Assembly: GCA_947258735.1 (NCBI GenBank)
Contig: CAMYJJ010000143.1
Location: 1-7,519, forward strand
From: Thermodesulfovibrionia bacterium
GTDB lineage: Bacteria > Nitrospirota > Thermodesulfovibrionia > UBA6902
DNA: 7,519 nt
Reading direction: 5' to 3'
Numbering within the stretch: the first letter of the stretch is position 1; every line of letters starts with the position of its first letter. Made by a program: the position numbers and the translations under genes. This document shows, piece by piece, positions 6,720-7,519 of this stretch. The notes beneath the pieces are model-generated. The model was not told the origin of the DNA and made no database searches. It saw only the letters and a program-made list of their open reading frames with translations.

Positions 6720-7519
6720 TTGGCACATCACAACAACAGCGTTGATTTAACAACCGGAAGTTTATGGGACAACATCTGGCACATGACATGGCCCATGGTC
6801 CTGGTCATGTTTTTCAACTTTCTGGTCGGTATCGCTGACATTTATGTTGCAGGCTTTATCGGTCCTGAAATTCAGGCCATTGTGGGATTTGTGGGTGAGC
6901 TCTATTTTTTCATCATTATTGTTGCAAATGCGATCAGTATCGGAACAATTGCCATTGTCTCAAGAGCTGTCGGGGCCGGTAAATTCAGGGACGCCCTGTC
7001 AGCTGCTAAACAGTCCCTGCTCTTTGGTATTGCATGCGCCATAGTACTTACCCTTGCAGGGCTTTTATTGAAAAACCATATTATTGATATCGCAGGTTTT
7101 TCCGGCAGTACAAGACAGGTGGCACTGGATTTCTTTGTGATCTTTGTATTTGCCCTTGCTCCCAATTATATTGTCATTATATCTAATGCAATTTTTCGGG
7201 CAGGCGGGGAGGTCAGGCTTACGCTCATCGCAATGTTCATTGTCAGTGTGATAAATATCGCGCTGAACTTCTTATTTGTCTTTGGCCTTTATTCCTTTGA
7301 AGGATTCGGATACAGGGGCATTGCCCTTGCGACAGCTGCTGCCATGTCTATTGGCATGCTGATCTGCTATTACCTGTTCAGGCAGAGCAGGTGGCATAAT
7401 ATATTTTCAGGTTCATGGAAAATCACCTCTGACCTGGTCAGACGAATAATTTCCATAAGCTGGCCTGCAGCCCTGATTTATATATCATGGAACTCAGGGA
7501 ACATTATCCTATACAATAT
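6720..7519 (+). CDS. MATE-family multidrug/cation antiporter, N-terminal part (3' end outside window)
   Basis: 266 codons are open to the window end; typical MATE exporters have about 450-470 residues, so a little over half is present. These inner-membrane proteins expel cationic or drug-like compounds in exchange for Na+ or H+; the substrate cannot be read from sequence. The start of the family is seen in DLTTGSLWDNIWHMTWPMV (9-27). Six hydrophobic segments follow, near residues 24-48, 54-80, 97-117, 135-158, 167-190 and 199-220, and a seventh begins at 243. SRAVGAGK (81-88) after the second segment and FRAGGE (159-164) after the fourth are typical of the fold. The second lobe starts at SISWPAAL. 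The start is TTG 6720: an in-frame stop lies at 6711, and the first ATG (6783) would cut into the conserved N-terminus. The leader AAAAGATAAATCTCA gives at most a weak ribosome site. Which MATE subfamily (NorM or DinF type) is not determined. Confidence 0.9.
   Translation, partial: MAHHNNSVDLTTGSLWDNIWHMTWPMVLVMFFNFLVGIADIYVAGFIGPEIQAIVGFVGELYFFIIIVANAISIGTIAIVSRAVGAGKFRDALSAAKQSLLFGIACAIVLTLAGLLLKNHIIDIAGFSGSTRQVALDFFVIFVFALAPNYIVIISNAIFRAGGEVRLTLIAMFIVSVINIALNFLFVFGLYSFEGFGYRGIALATAAAMSIGMLICYYLFRQSRWHNIFSGSWKITSDLVRRIISISWPAALIYISWNSGNIILYN

Noticed and set aside
6565..6789. A 74-codon reverse-strand reading frame after mnmG
   Set aside because: Its middle part reads ILNLFQDLS, the usual translation of the GTCATCCTGAA-type repeat, and it overlaps the real MATE start. 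It has no domain or ribosome site.
6844..7044. A 66-codon forward frame and a reverse frame (6902-7165) in the MATE region
   Set aside because: Both are shadows of the MATE reading frame, which alone shows regular membrane segments and family motifs and continues to the window end.

Overview
This is a chromosomal housekeeping window with all genes on the + strand. Order: the 3' end of an AddB-type nuclease gene (cut by the left edge), addA, rsmA/ksgA, mnmG/gidA, and the first part of a MATE-family transporter (cut by the right edge). Base composition is moderate (roughly mid-40s % G+C by eye). Protein style and the kinds of intergenic palindromes suggest a free-living, anaerobic-type bacterium of the Nitrospirota/Desulfobacterota sort. 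That placement is a low-confidence impression, not a measurement.

Left part (1-3702): two subunits of an AddAB-type helicase-nuclease, which resects double-strand breaks for RecA-dependent repair. The first gene shows a PD-(D/E)XK nuclease core and the C-terminal CxxCx5C part of the AddB iron-sulfur clasp. The second is a complete 1037-codon UvrD/RecB-family helicase with its own C-terminal nuclease. Middle part (3806-6497): RsmA, the 16S rRNA adenine dimethyltransferase, and MnmG, the FAD subunit of the tRNA wobble-uridine modification enzyme. Both act on the translation apparatus and look complete and normal. Right part (6720-7519): a MATE exporter starting at a TTG codon and running off the window.

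The unexplained structure is in the repeats. Every gap between genes carries an imperfect palindrome, with a different sequence in each gap. One more palindrome lies in frame inside the AddB nuclease domain, between the two catalytic motifs, where the protein is about 28 residues longer than expected. The addA start region is itself made of repeat sequence. None of the four visible gene starts has a good Shine-Dalgarno sequence, perhaps partly because repeats occupy the leader positions. I saw no CRISPR array, tRNA, rRNA, IS transposase, phage gene or defence island, and no clearly new multi-gene system.
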